Source of the DNA: Pyrenophora tritici-repentis
Taxonomy: Eukaryota > Ascomycota > Dothideomycetes > Pleosporales > Pleosporaceae
Assembly (NCBI RefSeq): GCF_003171515.1
Contig: NC_089390.1
Location: 5,022,001 to 5,086,000 of the forward strand
DNA: 64,000 nt
Direction of reading: 5' to 3'
In this document: piece after piece, positions 37,152 through 48,795 of the stretch
How positions within the stretch are numbered: position 1 is the stretch's first letter
Layout of the letters: the number at the start of each line of letters is the position of its first letter
Notes under the pieces: generated by a model
Database searches by the model: none
Seen by the model: the letters and a program-made list of their open reading frames with translations, nothing else
What the model was told of the DNA's origin: nothing
Made by a program: the position numbers and the translations under genes

Positions 37152-39056
37152 ATGAACTTCTCATTGACCCGAAGCTCACTCACTATGGTGGTTGGACCTG
37201 TTGGTTCGGGAAAGTCCACCCTCTGTAGGGCGCTATTGGGAGAGCTACCATTTATTCAGGGCCATGTGTAACAGGCTGAGCCTATTACATGCGCTACGCT
37301 GTGTGCGTAGCTGTCGTCATGCGATTCCTTCGAGATACATCTATAGGTTTCTGTCATCATCCATCTAATTCTACTTCGGCCCATCTTCGGTCCGCTCCTG
37401 TATTTATGTACAGCTAGTATCCTTTTGTAGCTCTTTGTCAAATCCACTCTGTTACAAGGCATCTCTTGATCAGTCATCTGTGTATCGTCATCGATACGGC
37501 CGCTGGGGTCTAGCCCCTTACACCATGTGGCGTTCAGGTCGCATCACAACCATATTGGCTACTGCGATCAGACTGCCTTTCTCTTCAACAAGTCGGTGAG
37601 AGAAAACATCGTGGTCTGTTCACCATTTAACCCGGCAAGGTATGCCGAAGTTATCAAAGCGACCGCTCTCATTTACGACTTTGCTACGCTCCCTCAAGGA
37701 GATGGCACTAACGTTGGATCTGACGGAATCACGCTCTTTGGTGGCCAGAAGCAATGTGTTTCTCTCGCTCGAGCTTTGTATCTACAAGCTGATCTGTTTA
37801 TCCTGGATGACGTATTTAGCGGATTAGATGCCGAGACTGCGGAGCATGTATTCAACCAAGTCTTTGGACCAAACGGCCTGCTGCGAAGACGGCGGACTAC
37901 CGTGGTATTATGCACTCATAGCATGCTGCACCTTCCCGCAGCGGACCACATCATTGCACTGGGAGACGGCACCGTCGTCGCGCAAGTCAGTTTCGACCAA
38001 CTGAAAGCTCATGAAGGTTTTCAGCTTCACGCGCTGTCACAAAGGTCGACATTCACGACGTCCATGGAGCCACAGCCAGAACCACAATCGCAGCTTGCCG
38101 AGGTACCGAAAACACATAGCATATCACTGGTGCCAGCCGTAGGTAGTGCGCGGCAGTATGGGGACCGAACAGTATACAAGCAGTACATTAAAAGCATGGG
38201 CGTGTTTCTAGCAGTGTGCTCTAGCTTCCTTGCAGCGCTTTGGGGATTCTTCACCAACTTTTCAACCGTCTGGCTCACGTTCTGGACCAAAACTCTGAAA
38301 ACGAAAGGACAAGCGCACTTGGACAGCTTTTACATAGGCATCTATGGCCTGCTCCAGGCCTGTGCTCTTGTATCACTACTCTTCCTATGTATCGCCATCT
38401 TCATCATCTCGGTCAAGAAAGCCGGCGCAAATATACACTGCGATGTCTTGCACACTATAATCAGGGCACCGCTTGCTTTCTTCACAAAAACAGATACCGG
38501 CGTCATCACGAATTTGTTTTCGCAGGATCTGAATCTCATTGATACCGAGCTGCCAGAAGCATCCATCATTGCACTTCTGACACTCGCTCAGACAGTTGGA
38601 CAACTTGCTGTTATTCCCACGTCATCAGCATACCTTGCAATAAGCTATCCGTTCCTTGTTGTACTGCTGTATGCTGTGCAGCGATTCTACCTACGCACTT
38701 CGCGCCAGATCCGGCAGCTTGACCTCGAGGCTAAGAGTCCCTTGTACACACATTTTCTCGACACGGTCAGGGGCATTGCGACACTGCGGGCGTTCGGCTT
38801 CATGCACGACGAGATTGAGAATAACTCTCGTCTAATCGTGTCTAGCCAACGGCCATCTTATTTGCTGCCCATGATCGAAGAGTGGCTGAATTGCGTGCTC
38901 AATGTTGTAGTCATAGTCATGGCAGTTTTGCTAACAACGCTTGCCGTGCGGTTGCACTCCAAGTCTGGGTTTGCCGGCGCTTCTCTCTACAGCCTCTTGA
39001 CTCTCGGAGAGAACCTTTCAGCCATCGTCATCTACTGGACTAAGCTAGAATACTAA
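37152..39056 (+). pseudogene. ABCC (MRP-type) transporter fragment, truncated and interrupted
   Basis: The left piece, 37152-37266, holds the Walker A motif GPVGSGKST and ends LPFIQGHV. A 256-bp solo LTR follows, and the reading resumes in frame at 37527 with HIGYCDQTAFLF. Walker B is ILDDVFSGLD. The signature motif reads LFGGQKQCVSL instead of LSGGQKQRVSL, two changes that damage ATP hydrolysis. Membrane domain 2 follows up to VIYWTKLEY, where a TAA and AT-rich DNA replace the second nucleotide-binding domain. The first membrane domain is missing as well. Complete ABCC pumps export drugs, toxins or conjugates; this copy cannot work. Spliced removal of the LTR is not indicated because it has no proper intron ends. 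Confidence 0.88.
37267..37522. mobile_element. Solo LTR (256 bp) inside the ABC transporter
   Basis: Starts TGTAACAGGCTGAGCC and ends GGGGTCTAGCCCCTTACA, so it has TG...CA ends with an imperfect inverted repeat. It is flanked by CCATG on both sides (37262-37266 and 37523-37527), a 5-bp target duplication. It has no coding capacity. Removing it together with one CCATG restores the reading frame of the transporter. Confidence 0.85.
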
Positions 39057-40591
39057 CAAAACAATGTTACTATATAAGTGGGAGGAATCTTTGTAATAAT
39101 TGGTAAATTCTAAGCGCTATAGGTTTGGCGACCTTTACCTAAAACAAGTGGGCTGTACCAAGATTTAGTAGAATTGTGATTATGAATCTTGAGTGCCGCT
39201 GTCTTACGATATTTCGGTGATAATACTAAGATGCTGACTATATGATGAATCCGGGTTTCTGAAAGCGTAAAAAGAGATTCCAAGAGCCAAACCTCCGCGA
39301 TAATCCCCATCCGAGGAAATTCAGACGAACCCCTAGATCTAATTCACTACAAGAAAAGGAAACCCAAACAACCGCACCTAAAGCCCAAATAGCTTCTTTG
39401 TAGGCAGACACCGAGCTACCCACCGAGAGCTCACCGCTACATACACAATGTTGCTTGGTGAAGCTGGTGAAGCTGGGGCGAAATGCGCTGACACTATCGC
39501 GATCTGCGCCTACTACGCATTGTCCTGGTACCCAAACACGAATTACTTTGTCACGACGATGCACAATACGGACGCTGATCGTGTCTGTTAATTGCAAACG
39601 CGGCGGTTGGTAAAACTAGTCCGGCGCCGACAGTGAGGATGGCAGCAGTGAAGCTTGAGATGGCGAGGAAACTAAGGACGGGGTGAGTGTGCCAACGCTG
39701 ACATCGGACATAAGCTCAGCACTCCGGTCCTCGCTCTACTTACTCTCAGACCATGCGAAGTGAAAGGAACGAGCTACAAGAGTCAGAAATGGCGTGTGTC
39801 AAACAAGCGGAAGAAGAAGAAAATCTCAAACTCATGCGACCATCAAGTTAATTGATAATTCCGACAAGATCGAAAGATGTTTATTCCTCCAATAATGTTA
39901 TCAGATCGGAAAGTGTACCGGGATCATGGGATGCCGATCGCAATCGGGCCGTGGAGTATCTTGGTCGTGTTTCGGTACTTTGTCGGCTCGTATACTTTAT
40001 CGCCACTGCACTCACGTTCCTGCGCGTCATGGGCGGAAAGTTCGGTCCGGGGGTGACCATTCCGATTGGCTGGATACGGATTCGAGAGGTTGGGTGTTGA
40101 AGGCGGTGGATGTGTACATCCATCAGGAGAAGACCATACGTGGTCCCGATCGTCAGGCGGATTCTCAGGCTAATGAAACATGGCATTGGTGTGGACTGGG
40201 ATAGATTGTGGAATTGAAAATCCTGCAGTGACGTGTCTCAGTGTCCTGGGCACTTTCGAGATGATCCAAGATAATTATATTGGGCCACTAAACACTCTGC
40301 GAAATTGTGAGAGGGATGTGCCACTAGGGTTTTGAAGTCGTACGTTTTCCAATTTCCTAGCGTAGGTCTAGTTAGCACTCTTCGCTTGTGGCCAGCCTCG
40401 GCCGATCCAGTGTTCAGCTCGAAACTCCAGTCCCTGAAACGGAAGGCTGATGAGAAAAGCAGCTTGTCAACGTTGGTTAGTATTCTTTGTGGCCTGCGAC
40501 GGATGAAGTGGTCCAATTCCACGATGAATGTGCTACCATGCAGGTTCTCCTGAATCACCTCTTGTCAGTAAGACTCATCTGTATTCACTAT
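39057..40591. other. Gene-poor edge of the island
   Basis: About 1.5 kb. AT-rich near 39060-39250, then ordinary composition. A 106-residue minus-strand frame at 40238-40558 (containing AFRFRDWSFELNTGS) might be a gene remnant, but I do not recognise it. Confidence 0.45.
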
Positions 40592-41647
40592 CTAAACAAA
40601 GCGCACTAGCTCTTTCCTGGATCGGTCAACTTTTAGGTCAAACACGTCCAGTCGCTGATAACCTCCTACAACATCATGATATTGTTTACCCTCGATGCAG
40701 TCATCTAGGTTCATATCGGCATAGAGTATGTCCTCCTGGTCTTGCAACGCACCCACATACTCTTTGTCTGAATTCTTGTAGATGAAGCTTCGAAGTGGTG
40801 CGCCCGTCGGATCTAGGAAGAAGGTTGCGGCTCGTGGCATAACGCGCAAAGTGTCAGCCACTACATCAGGCTGGCTTGCACCGTCGACGATGGTTTCAAT
40901 CGCATCTTCTCCCAAGTGCCCGGAACATGCGACACCAAAACATTTTGCCTCGAAGCAATGAGCTGCTGCGCGCGTTCTGTTGGCAGCTAAGTTGTCATAA
41001 TTTGCTCCACTAGTAGTGGAAGATTGATCTTCGCCGCCCAGCTGGCTCACCTTATGTGGTGTTCTTGTCGGCCATACCGCCGGCCAGGTAGAGATATGCA
41101 CCTGCTCGGCCTGCGCAATCAAAGCGTACCTTGCAAGCGCATTCGTGTTCTCGTCACAGATCAATGTGCCAATGCGTCCGAACTCTGTCGCAGCGATGCG
41201 TAGACCATGGCCGTCACCGGGGCTCCAAGTAAGCTTTTCGAAGAAGGTCGGGACCAGTTTGCGGTGATGCACCAGTACCTCACCTTGCGCTCCGATAGTC
41301 AGGTTCGAGTTATATAGGCAACCGTTGCTCTGTCGCGACTTCTCGCTGAAGCCAATGCTGACCAAGATGCCGTTAGACCGCGCCGCTTCACGAATTGCTT
41401 CCATCTCATCTCCGTCTGCGTAGATCGACTCTTTCACCATGCGCTGGAACAAGGAGTGATTCTCCGTCGGTGCCCTTACAGAGCTCCATACTGGGAAAGC
41501 AGCAATGTAGGTTTCTGGGAATACCACAAGGTTGGCCTTTCTTGAGGCAGCTTGCTTGATGAGCGATATAGTTTTGTCAGTCGTTCGAGATGCGCTCAGG
41601 AATACGGGCGATACGTGGCAAGCTGCGACACGTAGGATGTTCGCCAT
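40592..41647 (-). CDS. Nitrilase (carbon-nitrogen hydrolase)
   Basis: A single exon of 351 residues covering the whole nitrilase fold. The catalytic triad is visible: Glu45 in FPETYIA, Lys130 in HHRKLVPT and Cys164 in TLICDENTN. HISTWPAVWP and the C-terminal GHYQ-like end (QYHDVVGGYQRLDVF) are typical of fungal nitrilases. These hydrolyse nitriles to carboxylic acid and ammonia in the cytosol, often forming spirals. The closest group is plant/fungal aromatic or aliphatic nitrilase rather than cyanide hydratase, but specificity cannot be set from sequence. The usual CGEN near the active Cys is CDEN here. The gene is complete and lies at the border of the repeat-rich island. Confidence 0.92.
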   Translation of the reverse strand: MANILRVAACHVSPVFLSASRTTDKTISLIKQAASRKANLVVFPETYIAAFPVWSSVRAPTENHSLFQRMVKESIYADGDEMEAIREAARSNGILVSIGFSEKSRQSNGCLYNSNLTIGAQGEVLVHHRKLVPTFFEKLTWSPGDGHGLRIAATEFGRIGTLICDENTNALARYALIAQAEQVHISTWPAVWPTRTPHKVSQLGGEDQSSTTSGANYDNLAANRTRAAAHCFEAKCFGVACSGHLGEDAIETIVDGASQPDVVADTLRVMPRAATFFLDPTGAPLRSFIYKNSDKEYVGALQDQEDILYADMNLDDCIEGKQYHDVVGGYQRLDVFDLKVDRSRKELVRFV

Positions 41648-43721
41648 ACTAGGTCGGAGCTGATATAGTGGTATAACGGGACGGAGCTTGAGTGTAGGTT
41701 AGCGATAAGGACCCCGCACGTGGCTCGGTCGTCCCCCGCAGCCTTTGATGACAAACAAACCCAGGTACATACTCACATACTCTTTTCGCTACCCACCCTA
41801 ATTAGAAGTTTGTTCCAAAAGGAAGGTCCAAACCTTTGTCTGGCTCCCACGGTCCTCCGGGTAAATCATGCCTCTCTATAATACTGTCCCGTCTAGTATT
41901 GGAGCATCCAGGGTAGGAGATCCTTCTCGTTCTTCTCCAGATGTAGTCGCCGACGCCACCTGGGCTTAATGAGGGCAACTGGCTAAATGCATATGCCCTT
42001 GGAAGTTTCGCACGTTTGTCCACGAAGGTACACACTATCGAAGCATATCCGGAAATTGAACACGCTGCGGCTGGCTACATGATGGTAGTGAGCCCAAAGA
42101 GGGTCTCTCTTGACCGACACTTGAGCGATCTCGAGTTTAGCCCTGCAGTACGTTTGCATAAAATTGTTCGGTCAGTCTGCTTCTTGTGGAATGCACCCGG
42201 CATAGTGGCAGTGCACTACGAAATAGCCCGCGCAACATATTCAAACATCGGTCAACAAAGTACAGCCTCAATTTAGTTGCGAGAATAATCATGCTGTTGA
42301 TATCGTAAGCAGAGCATGATATATAGAGCGAGAATTGTGAGGGCGGAGGGCGGAGATTCGGCCGTCTAAGGATCCGGGCCTTTTTCATGGCGCAGTAACG
42401 TATGTAAGACGGGCGTTCCCTCGGCCGCCGCAGATCAAGCTTTCCAGGCATGGTGCGCTTGATACTTGATGCTTGTTAACGGACGGTGACGGGTGTTTGG
42501 TGTCTTCCAGAAGAGTGGTAGTGGAAGTAGAGTTCCAAGGTTGGTGAAGAACATGACGACGTGCTGGGGCTGTCGCATGCTCATGCCATCCGACATGAGA
42601 CTGCACAAAAACACGTTTCGCAGCAAAAAGACTAACGCCTTTGATGACGGCGATGGATACTTAAAGAAATAATGCTAGTAGTTCTTAGACAGCGCCTAAG
42701 GCCCAGCTCGGAATCGCTAGCCGACCGTATTATGCAAGGCTATCGGAACACCTGCAGCCACAGGACGTTCGTCTTGACAACGAGGGAAGTTGCATATATA
42801 TGGCCCGAATATAAGTAATCTGTGCCCAGGTACTGCATGGGTCGCATCCGCATCATGGGTACTACCATCCGATCGGACCAAAGCCCCCCACCCCAATCCG
42901 CCAAGGATCGTGTTCTTATCACCAACTTCCACTCCCCAGGGAACATCTCACGACCAAGGTATCAGAAGTTTCAACCTGATGGTTCTTTTGCCAGTGATGA
43001 ACAGGGTAGAGGCAGGCATGGGCGACATCCCAGGCGCGTGATCCGAGCATCCTAGCTAGCAGTACCACGGCAGCGACCGAAGCACCTTTCCCGTTTCGAC
43101 CTTGTCCCGGTACCGCAATCTTATGAAATTCTCTGTGATTCTCAACAATCCCAGCCAATCACAATACAACGATGGCGCCGTTTGAAAACGCCATTCCGTT
43201 GTGGGTCTCCCCAGGTGCCTGGACGTCAAAACCTGTCATCAACTAGTTCGGCCCGAAGCAGTTCTAGCGTCTGGAGCTTTCAATTCATGCCAAACAACAG
43301 CCTGCTCAACCGCCTCTGGATCATCTTGGCGGCGCATCTAAGAGATAACCCGACTCCACTTGTACGTTTTGCCAGGCATAGTCATATGATAGAGGCTATA
43401 ACGGCCCTTTTGCCATGACGCAATTTGTTTCGGCACTTAAGCTTAGCAGGCTATGCCAGTTGCACTGCAGTTTGGTACAGAAAGTGTACAAACAGGGTTT
43501 GGTTGACATGCAAGGTTGCAGGTCCTTATGCCAAACGTGACTGGTAAGGCGAAGTAGGCGGTATCTCGACCTCGAGGCGAATTGAGTGCCCCTGCAATAT
43601 TTCTTGTATGCGTGGCCTACCTGCCCGGAGTATAAGACCCTTCAGTGTATCCACGTTTATCCTCCAGCATCACAGTCGATCTTTCCTTCTCTCATACTTT
43701 CCTACATTCACTCAACTCAAG
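41648..43721. other. Intergenic, no gene supported
   Basis: 2.1 kb between two genes that face away from each other. Several short open frames overlap on both strands without domain content. It holds the promoters of the nitrilase and of the hydroxyacid oxidase. Confidence 0.55.
43631..43638 (+). promoter_or_regulatory. TATA box of the hydroxyacid oxidase
   Basis: TATAAGAC lies 91 bases before the ATG at 43722, followed by a pyrimidine-rich leader. Confidence 0.55.
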
Positions 43722-44888
43722 ATGCGTACCTCAGTCCTACTCTTCGCTTCGTGCGCCCTTGCTGCCAGTCCCTTCCTGGATGAACCAGACACTGGCATTG
43801 ATGCGCAGTTCGGTGCCTTCGTCGCCAACAAGACACTCCCTCCACTAAACTCTTTGGTCGGTCTGCCTGACTTCCAATGGGTTGGTCGCAACTTCATGAA
43901 CGCATCATCATTCACATACTACCGCAATGGCGCAGCGGGTGAATGGTCTTACCGCAACAACCTGGAAATCTTCCAACGCTTCCGTCTTCGACCACGCTTC
44001 CTGACGGATGTCACAAACGTCCCCAACACCATGCCAACAACCATCCTCGGCCACAACTTCTCCTCGCCGATCTTCATCTCGCCTTGCGCTCGCGGTGGAT
44101 ATGCCAACGACGCTGGTGAGGTAGGCCTCGCCAAGGGTGCTGGAGAGGCCGGCATCTTGTACATGCCATCGCTTTACTCATCCATTCCCATGGAAGACAT
44201 CTACGCCGCTCGCGCCAGCAAGGACCAAGTCATGTTCCAACAGATTTACCTCAACGGCAACTTGTCATCAACCAAGGCGCTATTTGACAAAGCCAAGTCA
44301 CTGGGTGCCAAAGGTCTTGTCATCACCGTCGACTCGGCTGGTAGTGCTATCAGGCACCGGGCTGCACGCTACGGTGTCGGATCAGCAAACACGCAGCTTA
44401 CCAAGCTTACATGGGAGGTGTTCCAACAGCTCCAGAACCTTACCGACCTGCCACTCATCCCCAAGGGCATCCAGACTGTTGAAGATACTCAGGAGGCAGT
44501 CAAGCAGGGCGTCAAGGCCGTTTTCCTCTCCAACCACGGAGGTCGCCAGATCGATGGATCACCATCAACCCTCCAAGTCGCAATGGAGATTCACCAGCGC
44601 GACCCCGAACTATTCAAGAAGATCGAAATCTACGCAGATGGCGGTATCCGATACGGCACAGATATCTTGAAGCTCCTCGCTCTCGGTGTCAAGGCTGTTG
44701 GTGTCGGTCGTCCTTTCATGTTCGCCAACATCTACGGTGCCGACGGTGTCAAGAAGGCCGCTGATCTCCTCAAGAACGAGCTCATCATGGACGCTGCCAA
44801 CATGGGTGTATCCGATCTGAAGAACGTCCCTCTTGACCTTATCGACTGGAAGGCTGCCTCCCCCTGGGTTGGCAACGACCAAATATAG
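43722..44888 (+). CDS. Secreted FMN-dependent 2-hydroxyacid oxidase
   Basis: A single exon of 388 residues. MRTSVLLFASCALAAS is a signal peptide. The rest is the FMN-dependent alpha-hydroxyacid dehydrogenase barrel. It shows PIFISPCARGGYA, the strand LVITVDSAGS, the Lys in LIPKGI, the catalytic SNHGGRQIDG with His272 and Arg275, and the phosphate-binding ADGGIRYGTDILK and VGVGRPFM. Enzymes of this family oxidise lactate, glycolate or other 2-hydroxyacids to 2-oxoacids, usually making hydrogen peroxide. Export would make this a peroxide source outside the cell. An in-frame ATG 38 codons earlier is ignored because the signal peptide starts at 43722 and a TATA box lies 91 bases upstream. Confidence 0.92.
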   Translation: MRTSVLLFASCALAASPFLDEPDTGIDAQFGAFVANKTLPPLNSLVGLPDFQWVGRNFMNASSFTYYRNGAAGEWSYRNNLEIFQRFRLRPRFLTDVTNVPNTMPTTILGHNFSSPIFISPCARGGYANDAGEVGLAKGAGEAGILYMPSLYSSIPMEDIYAARASKDQVMFQQIYLNGNLSSTKALFDKAKSLGAKGLVITVDSAGSAIRHRAARYGVGSANTQLTKLTWEVFQQLQNLTDLPLIPKGIQTVEDTQEAVKQGVKAVFLSNHGGRQIDGSPSTLQVAMEIHQRDPELFKKIEIYADGGIRYGTDILKLLALGVKAVGVGRPFMFANIYGADGVKKAADLLKNELIMDAANMGVSDLKNVPLDLIDWKAASPWVGNDQI

Positions 44889-46332
44889 GCGACGCTGGAG
44901 TTGACGCCGCTTGTTCATAGATTTTCTTTTCTACCTCTTTTCTAACTGTATATATTTTCATCCAATACCACGTTATTCCCTTTCACACCTATTCTCTGTT
45001 GTGCACTATAATAAAAACTGTGATATTACAAAGCCTTGGAAATAATCCCGCATCTCGACTTTTCAACATGAATTGGCACTGCCAGCCAAGGACTTCATCT
45101 GATATCCCCCCAAATCTCCGCACCAAATACCCTCGTCCCATGCAAGCACACTAGGTTACAGAAAGATCCTCCGGCCAGAACCCTTCGCATACTAAGGCCC
45201 GGAAGCCTTATAATCTCCGTATGCTCGGCCCACGCGCCCAGAAGCGGGATCTACCCGAAATGGCCATCATGCAGTCTATCCACCTACCACCTCTCACAAC
45301 AAGAAATCTAAAACACCACACACAGTCCAGCCCATGCAGTTGCTTGAAACAACACTTCCCATCTCCCATTTGGAAAAAAAAAGTGACCAACACCAAGAAC
45401 GCCCCCCCGAAACAACCTCACTCACACTCCCCCTTCTAGAACCCTCACCTACCCCATTTCATTCGCCGCCACACCACCTACCTAGCTCTCCTCCACCGGA
45501 ATTACCATAGCAACAGCGCTAGCAAACCTGTCACATCACGTCAAATTTGTCCGCCTACCGCACATATGCATGAACACCCCTCCGCTCCTTTCCCCCGGAA
45601 ATTTCCCCCCTCCCGACGTCTAAACCTCAGAGCGAGTAACATCTTTCCCGACAAGGAAACAGGCTCTAACCTGAGAGTCCAGTTGCTTTTTTGTCGCGGG
45701 CGGGCGCGGGCGAGAGGGAACGAATGGGGTGGTGGATGTCCGTTCGCTGGGCTGGGTGGTGAAACACGCTAGATTTTGGGACTAGTATGGGTACCCTTTT
45801 CTTTGCTTTTGGGTGGAGGGATGGGATGGGTCTAGAAGTGTGGTTGGGACTGGGGTGGAAGTGGATGGCATGGATGTTTGCGGGTTGTTATGGGCAGGGG
45901 GGACGCGTGTGGCTGTGCTGGGAGGGTATATGACGGAGGATTATTTTAGCGGAGGGATTAGAGTATGTCATTGAAGATTTTCGAATGGTGGTTTGGTTTG
46001 AGGATATGTTTTTGGAGGGTTGTGGTTGTTGTGCGCTCGAATATGGTACTGACTCTGGTATACCGTAGTTCAGCGAGGCAGGTGGCTAAAACTGCCGCAC
46101 CTAAACGACTTTAAACAACTACTATGACGCCCCAACTTTGTGATCGCAGAGCACTCCATTTGTGTTAGATTAATGGATAAATGGTATTTTGTTGTCTCGG
46201 AAATATGCCCACTATGCAAAGGATATATCCCCCTCTCATCTCTTCGATAACGCCGCCCTATAGGATCGATAGAAAAGGTACTAATATATACAACATCTCT
46301 CATTTCGTCTCATTCATCATCTCATAATCGCT
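44889..46332. other. Intergenic between convergent genes
   Basis: No gene is seen. It includes a C-rich stretch near 45400-45620 and a strongly G-rich stretch near 45700-46000. Confidence 0.55.
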
Positions 46333-47885
46333 TTAGTTGTATCCGGCGGCAATGGCTGCGAGCGCCCAGTCCATGAATCCAGCGTTGGTGTCGAGGATAT
46401 TACTGTTGAACTCGGATAATGTGGGGTAGAAGTTAGTGGCATATCCGAACTCCATGGTGACTGGCATCGAAGTCAGTATGATATATTGATATATAGCAAT
46501 TTCTGAGGTGCTTACATCCGTTGACCTTCTTGGCTCCTGACTTTGCGTAAACTCGGCTGGCGGCGTAGTCGTCGGAAGCGCCGGAGGTGGCGTAGAGACC
46601 GACGGATTGCATGGAGCTGTAGGAACGACCGCCTACTGCGCGCACTGGTCATGGTATTAGTACGGGGTCCGTGGAAGTGTGGTAATCAGTGGTACTCACT
46701 CGCAGTAGCAGTCTTGGCAGCGATGTTCTTGATGTTCGTTACGTCGGTCGAGGGCATGTACTCCTTGTATGTAGAGTCACCAAGACGACCCCTCTTTCCG
46801 TCATATGCGGTGTTGAGGAAGTTCATGGTAGTGGAGGTGCTCTGGGTCTCATCGTCACCCCAGTTGTAAAGGATATCGCCAGTTGCCGAGTGAATGTCCA
46901 TGAACCATCTGATGTTGGGGAAGCTGTCATAGACGCTGACATGGTTCTTTGTCTCCGACTCGGATGCTGCAGCCGAGCCGTAGAATGCTTCCGAGCTGGG
47001 CGAAGTGGATGCAGGGGAGGTGGACGGATCAAAGTACTTCCTGAAGTTCCAGAGGAAATCAAAGTTGCGGTTGATGTCCACGCCAACCGAGGAGCCGCTG
47101 CTACCGGAACGGGTGTTGCGGTTCTTGCGCCATAGGGAGCCAGTGGACTGGTCGTATGCGACACCGTCTGGGTTGACGAGGGGGAAGAAGACGATACCGG
47201 CAGCGAGGACGGTCTTGACCTGGGCGTTGGTGTAGGACTTGCTGCCGTACTTGAGCCCAGTTCCAGCCTTGTTGGCAGCGAGAAGGTCGGAGATCCAGTA
47301 GATGAGCTGATCGGGACCTCCACGTTCACGTGCGTGCATACCAGCGCTAAGGTACAGGCGGTAGGCGGACTTGTCTGTACCAGCACCGACGTATGCAGCG
47401 GTCTGGGTGGCACCGTTGAATGTCTTGTATGGTAGAGTGATGGTGGGCATGCTGTATGCGCTGGCGAGACCCTTGATTGCCGAGTTGATCTCGTTGACGT
47501 TCATGATGCTACTAATGGTCGAGCCGGCAGCCTTAGTGCCGAGACCAGATGGTGCGATAGCACCTCCCTGCCAGCGGTCACCAGAGCCGATGGGTGCATT
47601 ACCACCCTGTCGCTTGCTGAGATCGCGGCGATGCAGGCTGATATCCGACGAATTCTCATACTCCTTGGTCAGATGCGCGATTTGCTCCTCGGTCAGGTAC
47701 GCGTGGAGCTCAAAGTGACCCTGCTCGGTTGGGACCGCCTTGGGCCTGCAGCCAAGATCGTAGGTTCCATTGTTGACAACGTCAAGGAAGTGTGCTGGTG
47801 ACGGGGCCTTGAAGTAAACAGGCAAAAGGCTACCGAGAACGGTAGTACTTTGAAGAATCAAAGCTGCGACGATGGCGTACTTCAT
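46333..47885 (-). CDS. Secreted zinc carboxypeptidase (M14A)
   Basis: Exons 47885-46700, 46635-46516 and 46460-46333 join in phase to give about 477 residues. A signal peptide (MKYAIVAALILQSTTVLGS) and a propeptide come first, with a Lys-Arg processing site at SKRQGG (about 91-93). The catalytic domain has the zinc ligands His184 and Glu187 in GMHARERGG and His332 in FMDIHSATGD. It also has the substrate-binding NRNFDFLW and, in the last exon, the catalytic Glu in TMEFGY. The enzyme removes C-terminal residues from peptides outside the cell. The acceptor of the second exon could also be three bases further on, changing one residue. A TATA-like TATAAGG lies 95 bases upstream. Confidence 0.93.
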
Positions 47886-48795
47886 CTTGAAGACAGTTGC
47901 AAACGAAGGAATATGTGATAGCGAGAGGATGAGGTCTGCTTGATCTCCACATAATACTGTGGAATGAAGGGTACCTTATACTTCCTACATTCCTCCTATC
48001 CTGGTAGTACCATGATTTACCTTCCCCTAATGGCCGACAGCTGATGTTCTCCAGCATAGGCCCATCGGGGGGTGCTATGGTGTAATAGTGTGTGATTGGG
48101 CGACTTCGCGAATTGCGCCGGGCGCTAACTTGATCTCCTTCTCGTTTCGTCTCTTCTCCGCAGAAAGTCGTGATGCACCTGCCTGGGAGGATCAAGTAGA
48201 TCCAGGCATGCGTCACCGTGGCATTGAGCTGCCCTGTGGGCTAGGAGGTCAGATAAGGTAGATTAAGTCGTGACCAAAAGCATGGCATTTTGGCGAAGGC
48301 TAGAAATGGCAGGTCGATGGCTATCGCGTAGCGGTAATGTTATCTTGGCAAATCAAAAAGAACAAAGCCAAGATGGCCTTGGGTGTTCGAAACACTGTAC
48401 TGGTATCTACATGATGATTACATGTATCTGTATTTCCAAAAGTCCATAATACACACGATCTGTATCGGTGAATGTTTAATTCGGAAGCTGTGGGAGTTTG
48501 CCTCATAAGAGCATGGCGTTAGTTCGGAGCATATAATTGCCAAGTGTCCAAGACCGGAGCTAATGTGATGACGATCACTGCCGAGGCTCGACACGTACTG
48601 AAGCATTAGGCGGCAGAATCGTCCACTCGCTAGCTATGCGCCTCAACCGTCACAATGATCGTACATTTGGCTCATTCTCATCGTACTCTTGAGGATTTAA
48701 TGGTCATGTTAGAACAGCCGTTTCATTCATTAAGTCAATACTTAGTAATCTATGTCAACACGTTAATAAGTCATAGCCCGAATGCCTTCGGTTAC
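47886..48795. other. Intergenic, no gene supported
   Basis: Upstream region of the carboxypeptidase and downstream region of the adenylating enzyme. It has only short frames without recognisable content. Confidence 0.55.
47974..47980 (-). promoter_or_regulatory. TATA box of the carboxypeptidase
   Basis: TATAAGG on the minus strand, 95 bases before the ATG at 47885. Confidence 0.5.

Noticed and set aside
37267..37522. Intron inside the ABC transporter
   Set aside because: The segment starts TGTAAC and ends TTACA with a 5-bp target duplication. It lacks a usable donor and acceptor at the frame-restoring positions, so it is an insertion.
20134..40591. Complete Starship element with defined boundaries
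   Set aside because: Only a dead captain-type recombinase is visible. I found no terminal direct repeats or typical cargo genes that would fix the two ends.
46689..47135. 148-residue plus-strand frame
   Set aside because: It is fully antisense to the well-supported carboxypeptidase exon and has no domain content.
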